Source: Deltaproteobacteria bacterium (GTDB lineage Bacteria > Desulfobacterota > GWC2-55-46 > S146-70 > JAUXIU01). Taken from it: DNA of 7,719 nt. The stretch is taken from contig JAUXIU010000045.1 of NCBI GenBank assembly GCA_030620895.1, positions 1 to 7,719 on the forward strand. The letters run 5' to 3'. This document shows positions 1-7,279 of this stretch, piece by piece (position 1 is the first letter of the stretch; every line of letters starts with the position of its first letter). The position numbers were made by a program, and so were the translations under genes. The notes under the pieces were generated by a model. The model did no database searches and was not told where the DNA came from. It saw nothing but the letters and a program-made list of their open reading frames with translations.

Positions 1-1277
1 CCCCAATTGCAGTTGAGGAGATAGGGACACTTACTAAGAGATATCAGAAGATAACCAGTAACCTTCTCTTAGAGGCGATCAAGAGGAAGGCCAGTGATAT
101 ACACCTAGAAAACTACGAGAAGGATGTATTTGTGCGTTTCAGAATAGACGGCACGCTATATGATATCAACTATCTTGGGGTCAGTAAGAATAACTCTGGT
201 GGTATTACAAATGTTCTGAAAGTGCAGTCCAATCTTGATATTGCAGAAAGGAGATTGCCTCAGGGCGGTAGGTTTAGAAAAAAGACAAGAGATGGCGGTG
301 TATATGATTTCAGGATCCAGACACAACCAACTCTCCATGGTGAAAATATTATAATAAGGGTATTGGCCCAATCCAGCCCATTACTTGATCTGCATGAACT
401 TGGTTTTTCCCAGGATGTATTGGTTAGGTACGAGAGACTGATAAAAAACCCTTCAGGTCTTATATTGCTGACTGGACCTACCGGAAGCGGCAAGACGACA
501 ACACTATATTCCACCCTGAGTTTATTGAGTAAGGATTTAAGAAAAAAGATAGTCACAGTAGAAGACCCTGTAGAGTACGCCATTGAGAGGATTCAACAGG
601 CGCAGGTTAAAGAGGAGATAGATTATAATTTTGCACAAGCAACGAGGGCTTTCTTGAGGGAGGACCCCGACATAATGTTAATCGGTGAGATTAGAGACTA
701 TGAAACCGCAATTGAAGCTATGAGAGCGAGCCAGACCGGTCATCTGGTTTTTTCAACACTACATACCAATAATACCGTTGAGTCAGTCCAGAGGTTGTTA
801 GATATTGGTCTGAACCCGAGTACAATAGCGGCAGAACTTCTTACCGTCATCTCCCAGAGGCTTGCTAAGAAGAACTGCCCCGATTGTAAGAAGGAATATA
901 GACCAACCAAAGGGCTTCTTGAGGCATTCTATCCATATGGAGTCCCATCTGGTCTTGTATTCCATAAGAGTACCGGCTGTGAATTATGTGAATACAGGGG
1001 GCATAAGGGCAGGGTAGGTGTGTTAGAGTTCTGGTTTTTAGATATGGAGAGTAAGCGATTGATAGTTGAGAAGGCAGAATTTGGTGAGATGTTTAGCAGG
1101 GCACTTGAGCAGGGGATGGTGCCCATGATAAAAGATGCTCTTATGAAGGTTGAGGCGGGAATTATACCGCTCGATGAGCTGCCAGAAATAATACCATACT
1201 TCCAAATTGTTAACTGGAAAAATTATCATCAATATCCTCTTTCAGCAAAGCCAACAGCAACTTTATATTCTGGGTAG
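1..1277 (+). CDS. GspE/PilB-family secretion or type IV pilus assembly ATPase, 5'-truncated by the window edge
   Basis: Cytoplasmic hexameric ATPase of the type II secretion/type IV pilus family, which powers pseudopilus or pilus polymerisation at the inner membrane. The frame is open from base 3, so the gene starts outside the window; 424 residues are visible. Numbering from base 3: the N2-domain signature KRKASDIHLE is at 27-36, followed by VRFRIDG. Walker A GPTGSGKTT is at 158-166, the Walker B region DPDIMLIGE starts at 221 and runs into GEIRD, and the His box STLHT starts at 251. The zinc-finger pairs CPDC (292-295) and CELC (326-329) are typical of GspE/PilB and support this over the retraction ATPase PilT. 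The end is unusual: after the usual C-terminal helix about 30 residues follow, finishing near YHQYPLSAKPTATLYSG. The family is certain, but GspE cannot be told from PilB without the N-terminus or neighbours. The GTG at 132 is internal, not the start. Confidence 0.95.
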   Translation, partial: PIAVEEIGTLTKRYQKITSNLLLEAIKRKASDIHLENYEKDVFVRFRIDGTLYDINYLGVSKNNSGGITNVLKVQSNLDIAERRLPQGGRFRKKTRDGGVYDFRIQTQPTLHGENIIIRVLAQSSPLLDLHELGFSQDVLVRYERLIKNPSGLILLTGPTGSGKTTTLYSTLSLLSKDLRKKIVTVEDPVEYAIERIQQAQVKEEIDYNFAQATRAFLREDPDIMLIGEIRDYETAIEAMRASQTGHLVFSTLHTNNTVESVQRLLDIGLNPSTIAAELLTVISQRLAKKNCPDCKKEYRPTKGLLEAFYPYGVPSGLVFHKSTGCELCEYRGHKGRVGVLEFWFLDMESKRLIVEKAEFGEMFSRALEQGMVPMIKDALMKVEAGIIPLDELPEIIPYFQIVNWKNYHQYPLSAKPTATLYSG

Positions 1278-1320
1278 CAATCTCTTCCATTTGATACAAT
1301 AAATTATTTGTTAACAGGAT

Positions 1321-1362
1321 GCACGCCGTAAGCCCAGCCTTGTAGGCGGGGTTAAGGCGTGC
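1321..1362. repeat. Imperfect GC-rich hairpin, REP-like, copy 1
   Basis: The outer arms GCACGCC (1321-1327) and GGCGTGC (1356-1362) are perfect inverted repeats. Inside them a second stem pairs CCCAGCC (1333-1339) with GGCGGGG (1345-1351), with one A/G mismatch (1336/1348) and a 5-nt loop. The core 1333-1352 matches 1396-1415 in the next hairpin at 17 of 20 positions in the same orientation, so the two are copies of one unit. No U-tract follows, so it is not a classical intrinsic terminator. It may act as a transcript 3'-end stabiliser for the ATPase gene. Membership of a genome-wide REP family is inference. Confidence 0.7.
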
Positions 1363-1386
1363 TAGGATAATGGAAACTTCCTTGCT

Positions 1387-1423
1387 GTCAAGATGCCCCG
1401 CCCTGTGGGCGGGGTATCTTGAC
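1387..1423. repeat. Near-perfect 17-bp stem GC-rich hairpin, REP-like, copy 2
   Basis: The arms 1387-1403 and 1407-1423 pair over 17 bp with a single G-T wobble around a TGT loop; the core is GCCCCGCCC/GGGCGGGG. This is a very stable structure if transcribed. The bases after it (TCTGAAAGAATG) are not a U-tract, so I call it a repeat rather than a terminator, although it could still block readthrough or exonucleases between the ATPase gene and the Nudix gene. It is related to the hairpin at 1321-1362, and this copy is the better preserved palindrome. Confidence 0.8.
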
Positions 1424-1470
1424 TCTGAAAGAATGTTATTTTGGTTCTGTAATTTTGAAGGACTGCTTCT

Positions 1471-1920
1471 GTGAGGACAGTCCAGCAGATCTCATCCGGT
1501 GGCGTGGTCTTCCGTCAGGTAGCTGATAAGGTTGAGATAGCCTTAATTGCGGTAAAGGGCGGAAAGGTATGGGAACTCCCCAAAGGTCGTGTAGAAAAGG
1601 GAGAAGATATAGCAAGGACCGCACACAGGGAGGTCAATGAAGAGACCGGACTCGATAGCAGAACAATTAAGAAGATAGATTACATACAATACTTCTATTG
1701 TCATAAGGAGGCTGGAGAGACAACTAGATTCTTCAAGATAGTTTATTTTTTCCTCATGGAGTTTACAGGCGGAGATGTGACAGATCACGATAGTGAAGTA
1801 GATGAATGCAGATGGTTTCTAATAGACGAGGCTATAGAGAAGGTTGAATACGATAACGAAAAAGATATATTGAAGAAGGCCGAAGAGATGATTTTGTCAG
1901 TTAATAAGGATCGTATTTAA
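1471..1920 (+). CDS. Nudix hydrolase, possibly a diadenosine-polyphosphate (Ap4A) hydrolase type
   Basis: Single-domain Nudix protein of 149 residues, a usual length for the family. The Nudix box GX5EX7REUXEEXGU is intact at 39-61: G39, E45, then REVNEETGL at 53-61. The glutamates of REVNEE bind the divalent metals that catalyse attack on a nucleoside-diphosphate-X bond. The preceding WELPKGRVEKGE resembles bacterial and archaeal Ap4A/MutT-like members, which suggests dinucleoside polyphosphates or oxidised or non-canonical nucleotides as substrate; the specificity is inference. The start is GTG: GAAGGA at 1457-1462 lies 8 nt upstream, an in-frame TGA at 1456-1458 excludes a longer form, and the first internal ATG lies well beyond the Nudix box. 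It follows the hairpin pair and precedes purL by 155 nt, so co-transcription with purL is possible but not shown. The protein is predicted cytosolic, with no signal or membrane segment. Confidence 0.93.
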   Translation: MRTVQQISSGGVVFRQVADKVEIALIAVKGGKVWELPKGRVEKGEDIARTAHREVNEETGLDSRTIKKIDYIQYFYCHKEAGETTRFFKIVYFFLMEFTGGDVTDHDSEVDECRWFLIDEAIEKVEYDNEKDILKKAEEMILSVNKDRI

Positions 1921-2075
1921 GAATCGGCTAGCAGATATAGATGAGCACGAATATCAAAAAATAAATATTATTAAATCTTCAGGAGAAGGCTGAGGTTGGG
2001 AATTAATAAGCTTCTTTATCCGTATTTTCTTTGTGTTATCCGTGAGGGAATGCACTCTATTAAGGTTTTTGCCAG

Positions 2076-4283
2076 ATGACAGACCATATAACTACTGATC
2101 TTATTGTTCAGCATGGTATTACAGAGGATGAGTACGATAAGATTGTGGGGATACTTGGAAGAGAACCAAACTTAGTTGAGCTTGGTATCTTTTCAGTGAT
2201 GTGGAGCGAACATTGTTCCTATAAGTCATCCCGCATCCATCTTAAGAATCTTCCTACAGAAGCCCCCCATGTAATACAGGGGCCAGGTGAGAATGCAGGT
2301 ATAGTGGATATAGGCAATGGTCTTGCAGTTGTTTTTAAAATAGAGAGCCATAACCATCCATCATATATTGAACCTTATCAGGGGGCTGCAACAGGTGTTG
2401 GGGGTATATTGAGGGATATCTTTACAATGGGGGCGAGGCCCATTGCGCTTCTAAATTCTCTCCGTTTTGGTTCTATAGATCATCTCAGAACAAGATCTCT
2501 CCTAAAAGGTGTTGTGGCAGGTATCGCAGATTACGGAAACTGTATTGGTGTGCCTACAGTTGGAGGGGAGGTGTATTTTCATGAATCGTATAACGGCAAT
2601 TGTCTTGTAAATGCAATGGCTGTTGGTATTGTAAAAAAAGATAAGATTTTCAAGGGAAATGCATCAGGAGTTGAGAATCCCGTAGTATATGTTGGATCAA
2701 GGACAGGAAGGGATGGTATACACGGGGCAACGATGGCGTCGGATATATTTGGTGAAGGCGGTGAAGAGAAGAGGCCCACAGTACAGGTTGGAGATCCGTT
2801 TATAGAGAAGCTCCTTTTAGAAGCGTGTCTTGAAGTCTTCAAGACCGAATATATAGTAGGGATACAGGATATGGGTGCGGCGGGCCTTACATCATCAAGT
2901 GTGGAGATGGCCAGCAGAGGAGGTAACGGTATAGAACTAGATGTCTCTCTTGTTCCTAGGAGGGAGGAAGGCATGATATCTTATGAAATTATGCTCTCGG
3001 AATCTCAGGAGAGGATGCTTGTGGTTGTGAAAAAAGGTTCAGAAAGGGAGGTAACTGGAATATTCCATAAATGGGGACATGACGCTAAGGTAATTGGGGT
3101 TGTAACAGGAGACGGTTGTTTGAGGCTAAAGGAGGAGGAGAAGGTTATTGCAGAGATACCTGTTAAAGCTCTAATAGAGGATGTGCCGATCTACAACAGA
3201 CCTATCCAGAAACCGTCTTATCAGAATAAAGTTCAGGAACTCAACAGCAAAGATATTGAAACACCACATGATTACAACAAAGTCCTTCTACAATTGTTAT
3301 CATCACCCAATATATGCAGCATGGAGTTGGTCTACAGGCAATATGACCATATGGTGAGAACTGATACTCTTGTCCTTCCTGGTTCGGATGCGGCAGTTTT
3401 ACGTATAAAAGGGACAAATAGTGCTATTGCAATTACAACTGACTGCAACAGCAGATATTGTTATTTAGATCCTTTTACAGGTGGTGCAATAGCGGTGGCA
3501 GAGGCCGCTAGAAATCTGGTTTCGGTAGGTTCAAGACCGCTGGCACTCACAGATTGTCTAAATTTTGGAAACCCTGAGAGACCTGAAATCATGTGGCAGT
3601 TTAAGGAGTGCATATCCGGGATGCGTGAGGCATGCCTGAAGCTTGACATCCCAGTTATAAGTGGAAATGTAAGTTTTTATAACGAGACATCAGGAAAATC
3701 TATCTATCCAACTCCAACTATAGGTATGGTTGGTTTGATAGATGATATAAATCAGCATATAACACATTCTTTCAAGAACGAGGGGGATATTGTTCTCCTG
3801 ATAGGCAGGACAGAGGAGGAATTAGGTGGGAGTGAATACTTGAAGGTTGTACATGGTCTTGAATGCGGTATGCCGCCTAAATTAAACTTGGAAATGGATA
3901 AGGTTATACAGAACGTTTGTCTTGATGCTGTAAAGGCTGGTATAATAAAATCAGCGCATGATTGTTCCGAAGGCGGACTTGCAGTAACGCTGGCTGAGTG
4001 TAGCATATCCTCAAATGATGGTTTGGGTGCAGATATTACTGTGCCATGGCATGATATCAGGTATGATGCAGTGCTTTTTGGTGAGAGTCAGTCGAGGATA
4101 GTTGTGTGTGTTGCTAAAGAGGATGTTGGTAAGTTTATGTCTATTTCAGGCAGATACGGTATAATGCCAATCGTATTAGGAAGGGTCACAGGGAGAAGAT
4201 TAAGGATAAATGGGTTGGTCGATGTGGCTGTTGATGAATGTAAAAAGGCATGGAAAGGTACAATTGAGGAGTACCTTCAATAA
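2076..4283 (+). CDS. purL: Phosphoribosylformylglycinamidine (FGAM) synthase subunit PurL, small type
   Basis: Catalyses the ATP-dependent amidation of FGAR to FGAM, step 4 of de novo purine synthesis, in the cytosol. At 735 residues it is the small PurL, which lacks the N-terminal PurS-like and C-terminal glutaminase domains of the roughly 1,300-residue enterobacterial enzyme. It is therefore expected to work in a complex with PurS and PurQ, neither of which is in the window. Visible signatures: [11 protein letters not shown] (43-53, with the catalytic-region His), ESHNHPS (90-96), [14 protein letters not shown] (109-122), SGNVSFYNE (529-537) and [11 protein letters not shown] (626-636). The two halves show the tandem AIRS-like layout of the family. 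An in-frame TAA at 2061-2063 makes ATG 2076 the only sensible start; its Shine-Dalgarno is weak (AAGG about 10 nt upstream). I see no purine riboswitch or convincing promoter in the 155 nt before it. The stop codon lies inside the left arm of a palindromic repeat. Confidence 0.97.
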   Translation: MTDHITTDLIVQHGITEDEYDKIVGILGREPNLVELGIFSVMWSEHCSYKSSRIHLKNLPTEAPHVIQGPGENAGIVDIGNGLAVVFKIESHNHPSYIEPYQGAATGVGGILRDIFTMGARPIALLNSLRFGSIDHLRTRSLLKGVVAGIADYGNCIGVPTVGGEVYFHESYNGNCLVNAMAVGIVKKDKIFKGNASGVENPVVYVGSRTGRDGIHGATMASDIFGEGGEEKRPTVQVGDPFIEKLLLEACLEVFKTEYIVGIQDMGAAGLTSSSVEMASRGGNGIELDVSLVPRREEGMISYEIMLSESQERMLVVVKKGSEREVTGIFHKWGHDAKVIGVVTGDGCLRLKEEEKVIAEIPVKALIEDVPIYNRPIQKPSYQNKVQELNSKDIETPHDYNKVLLQLLSSPNICSMELVYRQYDHMVRTDTLVLPGSDAAVLRIKGTNSAIAITTDCNSRYCYLDPFTGGAIAVAEAARNLVSVGSRPLALTDCLNFGNPERPEIMWQFKECISGMREACLKLDIPVISGNVSFYNETSGKSIYPTPTIGMVGLIDDINQHITHSFKNEGDIVLLIGRTEEELGGSEYLKVVHGLECGMPPKLNLEMDKVIQNVCLDAVKAGIIKSAHDCSEGGLAVTLAECSISSNDGLGADITVPWHDIRYDAVLFGESQSRIVVCVAKEDVGKFMSISGRYGIMPIVLGRVTGRRLRINGLVDVAVDECKKAWKGTIEEYLQ

Positions 4284-4429
4284 AGATGCTATATACAGAG
4301 TGTCATAACTTTGCATACCTGCGTTACTCCTCGGCTTGTCGTTGCGGCGTACTACAAAGTACGCCTCACTCCTCGCCTTCGTCGCGCCTTGGTCTGCTTT
4401 GTTCTAACACTCTGTATGCGCATCTATTG
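4278..4429. repeat. Composite palindromic intergenic repeat between purL and purF
   Basis: A roughly 150-bp nested structure centred near 4355. The outer arms ATACAGAGTGT (4293-4303) and ACACTCTGTAT (4407-4417) are perfect; AGATGC/GCATCT (4284-4289/4420-4425) and CAAT/ATTG (4278-4281/4426-4429) extend them with small bulges. Inward, 4304-4319 pairs patchily with the opposite arm (AAC, GCA and ACC blocks). At the centre GGCGTACT (4346-4353) and AGTACGCC (4358-4365) form a perfect 8-bp hairpin with an ACAA loop. Between the arms and the centre lie two similar GC-rich units in direct orientation (4321-4345 and 4363-4387) that share ACTCCTCG. It has no coding capacity and no U-tract. It resembles dispersed REP/BIME- or MITE-type elements. 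I recall similar CACTCCTCGCCTTCGTCG units as common in deltaproteobacterial genomes, but cannot check this here. Confidence 0.85.
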
Positions 4430-4455
4430 ATGACGTTGTGTATAGTTGGTATAAT
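4427..4455 (+). promoter_or_regulatory. Predicted sigma70-type promoter for purF-pyrE
   Basis: TTGATG (4427-4432, 4 of 6 to TTGACA) and a consensus TATAAT (4450-4455) are separated by an ideal 17 bp. Transcription would start near A4462, leaving only about 4 nt before the purF ATG. It lies right at the outer edge of the palindromic repeat, whose last paired bases (4426-4429) overlap the start of the -35 box. It suggests that purF-pyrE can be transcribed independently of purL. No PurR-type operator was recognised. Confidence 0.6.
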
Positions 4456-4465
4456 TTAAGCAGCT

Positions 4466-5872
4466 ATGTTTAAAAAATCTGATAAATACAAGGATGAGTG
4501 TGGTGTCTTCGGTGTATTTGACCACCCTGAGGCTGCAAATATTACCTATCTAGGCCTTCATGCATTACAGCACAGGGGTCAGGAGAGTTGCGGCATAGTT
4601 TCATCCGATGGCCAATATCTCCATTCGTATAAGAAAATGGGGCTGGTGGCGGATGCATTTAGCGAGGGTGTGCTCAGGGGGTTGCTAGGTAGTTCCGCCA
4701 TAGGTCATGTGAGGTATTCAACGACTGGCGGCAGTCAATTGAAGAATGCCCAACCATTCGTTGTTGAATATTCAATGGGAGAAATGGCAATAGCGCATAA
4801 CGGCAATCTAGTAAATGCTGGACCGCTGAGGGATGAACTGGAGGCATATGGCTCTATATTTCAGTCTAGCATGGACACTGAGATAATAGCCCACCTAATT
4901 GCTACAAATAGAGAGAGTTCTTTTATCGATAGATTGATATATGCACTACAGAGGGTAAGAGGTGCCTATTCAATGTTGCTGCTGACAGAGACGGCGATGA
5001 TTGCTGTAAGGGACCCGAATGGTTTCAGACCCCTTGCGCTTGGGAGGCTTAAGGATACATATGTGGTTGCATCAGAGACTTGTGCCTTTGACCTGATTGA
5101 GGCCGAATACGTAAGGGATATAGAGCCCGGTGAGATGCTAATTATTAGCAAAGAGGGTTCCAGGTCATTTAAGCCTTTCAAAGCAGCACCATATACACCA
5201 TGCATCTTCGAATTTATATACTTTGCCAGACCAGACAGTTATGTCTTCGGGATGAGTGTTTACTCTGTCAGGAAGAATCTTGGCAGAGAGCTGGCAAAGG
5301 AGCAACCTGTGGATGCGGATATAGTAATACCCGTACCTGATTCCGGTGTTCCTGCTGCAATAGGCTATGCAGAGGAATCGGAGATGCCTTTCGAGACCGG
5401 GCTTATAAGGAGCCACTATATTGGCAGAACCTTTATAGAGCCGAGAGATGCCATAAGGCACTTTGGCGTAAAGATTAAATTAAATGCGGTGAGGGATGTG
5501 TTGGACGGGAAAAGGGTGGTTGTTGTAGATGATTCTTTAGTCAGGGGTACGACGAGCAAGAAGATAATAAAAATGATAAGAAATGCAGGTGCGAAAGAGG
5601 TGCATATGAGAATTAGCTCACCGCCCACAGTGTGTCCGTGCTTCTATGGCATTGATACACCTACAAAACAAGAACTTGTTGCGTCCACTCATAGTATAGA
5701 TGAGATAAAAAAGCATATAACATCCGATTCTCTTAGGTATCTCAGTATAGATGGTCTTTACAGGGCAGCATCAGATGCAGGTGCCAGTTTCTGTGATGCC
5801 TGCTTTACAAGCAGATATCCTTTAGAGTTCCCAGAGGAGAGGAAGCTGCCACAGTTGAAGCTTTTTAAATAA
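4466..5872 (+). CDS. purF: Amidophosphoribosyltransferase (glutamine PRPP amidotransferase), Fe-S and propeptide type
   Basis: Catalyses the committed step of purine synthesis: PRPP plus glutamine gives phosphoribosylamine. The 468 residues comprise an N-terminal Ntn-hydrolase glutaminase domain and a C-terminal PRTase domain. The protein begins with an 11-residue leader ending KDE before C12-GVFG, as in the Bacillus-type enzyme whose propeptide is cleaved to free the catalytic Cys. [16 protein letters not shown] and AHNGNLVN follow. The PRPP loop [14 protein letters not shown] is at 351-364. Four cysteines fit the [4Fe-4S] ligands: C246, C392 (PCFYGID), C443 and C446 (CDAC). This points to the oxygen-sensitive Fe-S class, whose member in B. 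subtilis is controlled by nucleotide inhibition and oxidative degradation. ATG 4466 is bounded by an in-frame TAA at 4457-4459. No Shine-Dalgarno is visible, and the promoter just upstream predicts a nearly leaderless mRNA. It is followed 13 nt later by pyrE. Confidence 0.97.
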   Translation: MFKKSDKYKDECGVFGVFDHPEAANITYLGLHALQHRGQESCGIVSSDGQYLHSYKKMGLVADAFSEGVLRGLLGSSAIGHVRYSTTGGSQLKNAQPFVVEYSMGEMAIAHNGNLVNAGPLRDELEAYGSIFQSSMDTEIIAHLIATNRESSFIDRLIYALQRVRGAYSMLLLTETAMIAVRDPNGFRPLALGRLKDTYVVASETCAFDLIEAEYVRDIEPGEMLIISKEGSRSFKPFKAAPYTPCIFEFIYFARPDSYVFGMSVYSVRKNLGRELAKEQPVDADIVIPVPDSGVPAAIGYAEESEMPFETGLIRSHYIGRTFIEPRDAIRHFGVKIKLNAVRDVLDGKRVVVVDDSLVRGTTSKKIIKMIRNAGAKEVHMRISSPPTVCPCFYGIDTPTKQELVASTHSIDEIKKHITSDSLRYLSIDGLYRAASDAGASFCDACFTSRYPLEFPEERKLPQLKLFK

Positions 5873-5885
5873 AATAAAGAATTAG

Positions 5886-6452
5886 ATGGAAAACAACGAA
5901 GAACCAGGTCAACTAAGATTACGTCTTCTCGATATTATCAGAAGGAGGTCTTATGAGAGACGGGAAGTCATACTGTCTTCAGGAGAGAGAAGCGACTTTT
6001 ACATCGATTGTCGCCAAACAACCCTTCATCCAGAAGGGGCATATCTTGTTGGAAAGATAATCTTTGAAATGATAAAAGAACTGGATATAAATGGCATTGG
6101 CGGGCTTACAATGGGCGCAGACCCTATAGCGTCCGCTGTCTCCGTATTAAGCTACATAGAGGGGAAGCCATTCCCTGCATTCATTATCAGGAAGGAGCAA
6201 AAAACGCACGGCCTGGGATTATGGGTGGAGGGGAAGCGAAACCTGAAAGAGGGTGCAAAGGTTATTATTGTAGAGGACGTGGTTACGACAGGCGCTTCTT
6301 CCATTAAGGCCGCGAAGAGGGCTGAAGATGAAGGCTTCAAGGTTATGTCAGTAATAGCGATAGTGGATAGGGAAGAAACAGGAGCTGAGAATATAAGAGA
6401 GGCAGGGTATGACTTCAAGGCGTTATTCACGAAGAGAGATGTGGTGGGTTAA
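5886..6452 (+). CDS. pyrE: Orotate phosphoribosyltransferase
   Basis: Transfers the phosphoribosyl group of PRPP to orotate to form OMP, the fifth step of pyrimidine synthesis; acts as a cytosolic dimer. The 188 residues are within the normal range. Visible motifs: SDFYIDCR (36-43, substrate side), RKEQKTHG (102-109, the flexible-loop region with catalytic Lys and His) and the PRPP-binding signature VIIVEDVVTTGASS (126-139). The gene begins 13 nt after the purF stop with only a weak ribosome site, so transcription with purF and perhaps translational coupling are likely. The spacer is too short for a pyrimidine attenuator. Both neighbours use PRPP, a biochemical rationale for the pairing. A lipoprotein gene follows at once in the same orientation. 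Annotation as the adenine or hypoxanthine enzyme is disfavoured by the OPRTase-specific N-terminal and loop motifs. Confidence 0.96.
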   Translation: MENNEEPGQLRLRLLDIIRRRSYERREVILSSGERSDFYIDCRQTTLHPEGAYLVGKIIFEMIKELDINGIGGLTMGADPIASAVSVLSYIEGKPFPAFIIRKEQKTHGLGLWVEGKRNLKEGAKVIIVEDVVTTGASSIKAAKRAEDEGFKVMSVIAIVDREETGAENIREAGYDFKALFTKRDVVG

Positions 6453-6474
6453 AGATACACCGGGTAATAAATTG

Positions 6475-7125
6475 ATGGTGGCAAATGATGGTCCCCGGTT
6501 GACGGATTGGATTCTTGCATTCTTAATTATCACTCTTTGCCTGACATTCTTCATTGCATTCTCAGGTTGCACCAAACAGGCAGAGTTAAGACCGTCTGGA
6601 TTGAGTTATACGAAGGCCTTAAACCGCTGGACCAGAGAAGGCAGGATTTATGACGGGTTTGAATCAAGGCTTGTTGCTTATGCGACTTACAGGGGATGGG
6701 AATTTAGAGAGACATATGTCAGGGAATATGTAAAGAGGTACGAGATGGACAGTTATCAGGAAGACAAACTGTTAGCAGATGAGAGCGCTGATTATGAAGC
6801 TGTCGAGGAGTTCTTTCTGGCTGTATCCACCCATGATACTAAATGGAATGACCTGGACAATAACAATTCTATCTGGAATTTGTACCTTAAAAATGATAAA
6901 GGTGAGAGGGTTAACCCTATAGACATAAAGCGTGTTGATGAAGACAGCCCCCTTATCAAGAAGTTTTATCCTCAGATGGACCTATGGAGTTATGGCTATA
7001 TAGTTAGATTCCCGAAGTATGCAGGGGTTGGTGAAACACCTTTACTGGGGGATGATACTATATCATTTGAGTTAATTATCACGGGTGTTCTTGGGAAGAC
7101 AGAGATGGGATGGAGGCTTAAATGA
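6475..7125 (+). CDS. Putative outer-membrane lipoprotein of unknown function
   Basis: I do not recognise a named family. From ATG 6475 the product has 216 residues. Residues 1-32 form a lipoprotein signal: a hydrophobic stretch (WILAFLIITLCLTFFIAF) ending in FSGC, with C32 as the predicted acylated residue. Thr at +2 rather than Asp suggests outer-membrane sorting by E. coli rules. The mature part is polar, rich in Tyr, Trp and charged residues (for example LNRWTREGRIYDGFESR and an acidic stretch near DKLLADESADYEAVEEFF), and has no further membrane segment. The start is uncertain: no clear Shine-Dalgarno precedes 6475. ATG 6439 would add 12 residues and overlap pyrE by 14 nt, and ATG 6409 would overlap it by 44 nt; I chose 6475 because it gives the most normal signal peptide. 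The stop overlaps the start of the next small ORF (ATGA), which indicates coupled translation. Probably part of the purF-pyrE transcript or an envelope operon behind it. Confidence 0.82.
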   Translation: MVANDGPRLTDWILAFLIITLCLTFFIAFSGCTKQAELRPSGLSYTKALNRWTREGRIYDGFESRLVAYATYRGWEFRETYVREYVKRYEMDSYQEDKLLADESADYEAVEEFFLAVSTHDTKWNDLDNNNSIWNLYLKNDKGERVNPIDIKRVDEDSPLIKKFYPQMDLWSYGYIVRFPKYAGVGETPLLGDDTISFELIITGVLGKTEMGWRLK

Positions 7126-7232
7126 GTCGTGGTAAAAACAACCGCTTCACCCCTTATGGATTTCTTCTGGTTATATTACTTGCTGCATCCCCGGTGTTTA
7201 CCACATCAATTGGAAGGCGATTAACCTGTTGA
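7122..7232 (+). CDS. Candidate 36-residue membrane or secreted microprotein
   Basis: Unrecognised small ORF beginning MSRGKNNRFTPYG and ending TSIGRRLTC. A basic N-terminus is followed by one hydrophobic stretch (FLLVILLAASPVF, about residues 14-26) and a short basic tail, so it could be a single-pass inner-membrane peptide or a signal-peptide-like segment; no clear AXA cleavage site is present. Translation is supported by a perfect GGAGG at 7112-7116, 5 nt before the ATG, and by ATGA overlap with the lipoprotein stop. The alternative is that it is the remnant of a longer decayed gene. Its lone Cys is at the C-terminus. It lies 47 nt before the outer-membrane protein gene. Confidence 0.5.
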   Translation: MSRGKNNRFTPYGFLLVILLAASPVFTTSIGRRLTC

Positions 7233-7279
7233 TTTAAGACTAAACAGATTGAAGATAATATGAAAGGGGGAAATATTAA

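Noticed and set aside
132..1277. GTG at 132 as the start of the ATPase gene
   Set aside because: The frame is open upstream to base 3 and encodes the conserved N2-domain motif KRKASDIHLE, so the start is outside the window.
1387..1430. Classical Rho-independent terminator
   Set aside because: The stem is excellent but no U-tract follows it; a related second copy nearby fits a repeat better.
1921..2075. Purine riboswitch or clear promoter ahead of purL
   Set aside because: I found no recognisable aptamer core or stem arrangement. TTGGGA near 1996 has no acceptable -10 at 16-18 bp.
2579..2974. Minus-strand open frame opposite purL (131 codons)
   Set aside because: It lies wholly inside the well-conserved purL frame, lacks recognisable motifs and reads as an antisense shadow. 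The same applies to the minus-strand frames at 260-583, 1543-1788, 3752-4006, 5165-5461 and 6152-6430.
4284..4425. Integron attC recombination site
   Set aside because: Size and imperfect palindromy fit, but I could not find properly placed RYYYAAC/GTTRRRY core sites, and there is no cassette array or integrase nearby.
6409..6474. Longer lipoprotein start at ATG 6409 or ATG 6439
   Set aside because: 6409 overlaps pyrE by 44 nt and places a long charged segment before the signal peptide. 6439 is possible but gives an overlong signal. 6475 gives the most typical lipoprotein leader, with the uncertainty noted.
7229..7259. Promoter for the barrel-protein gene (TTGATT and GATAAT)
   Set aside because: The 19-bp spacer and imperfect -35 make it too weak to list as a feature; it is mentioned only in the gene entry.
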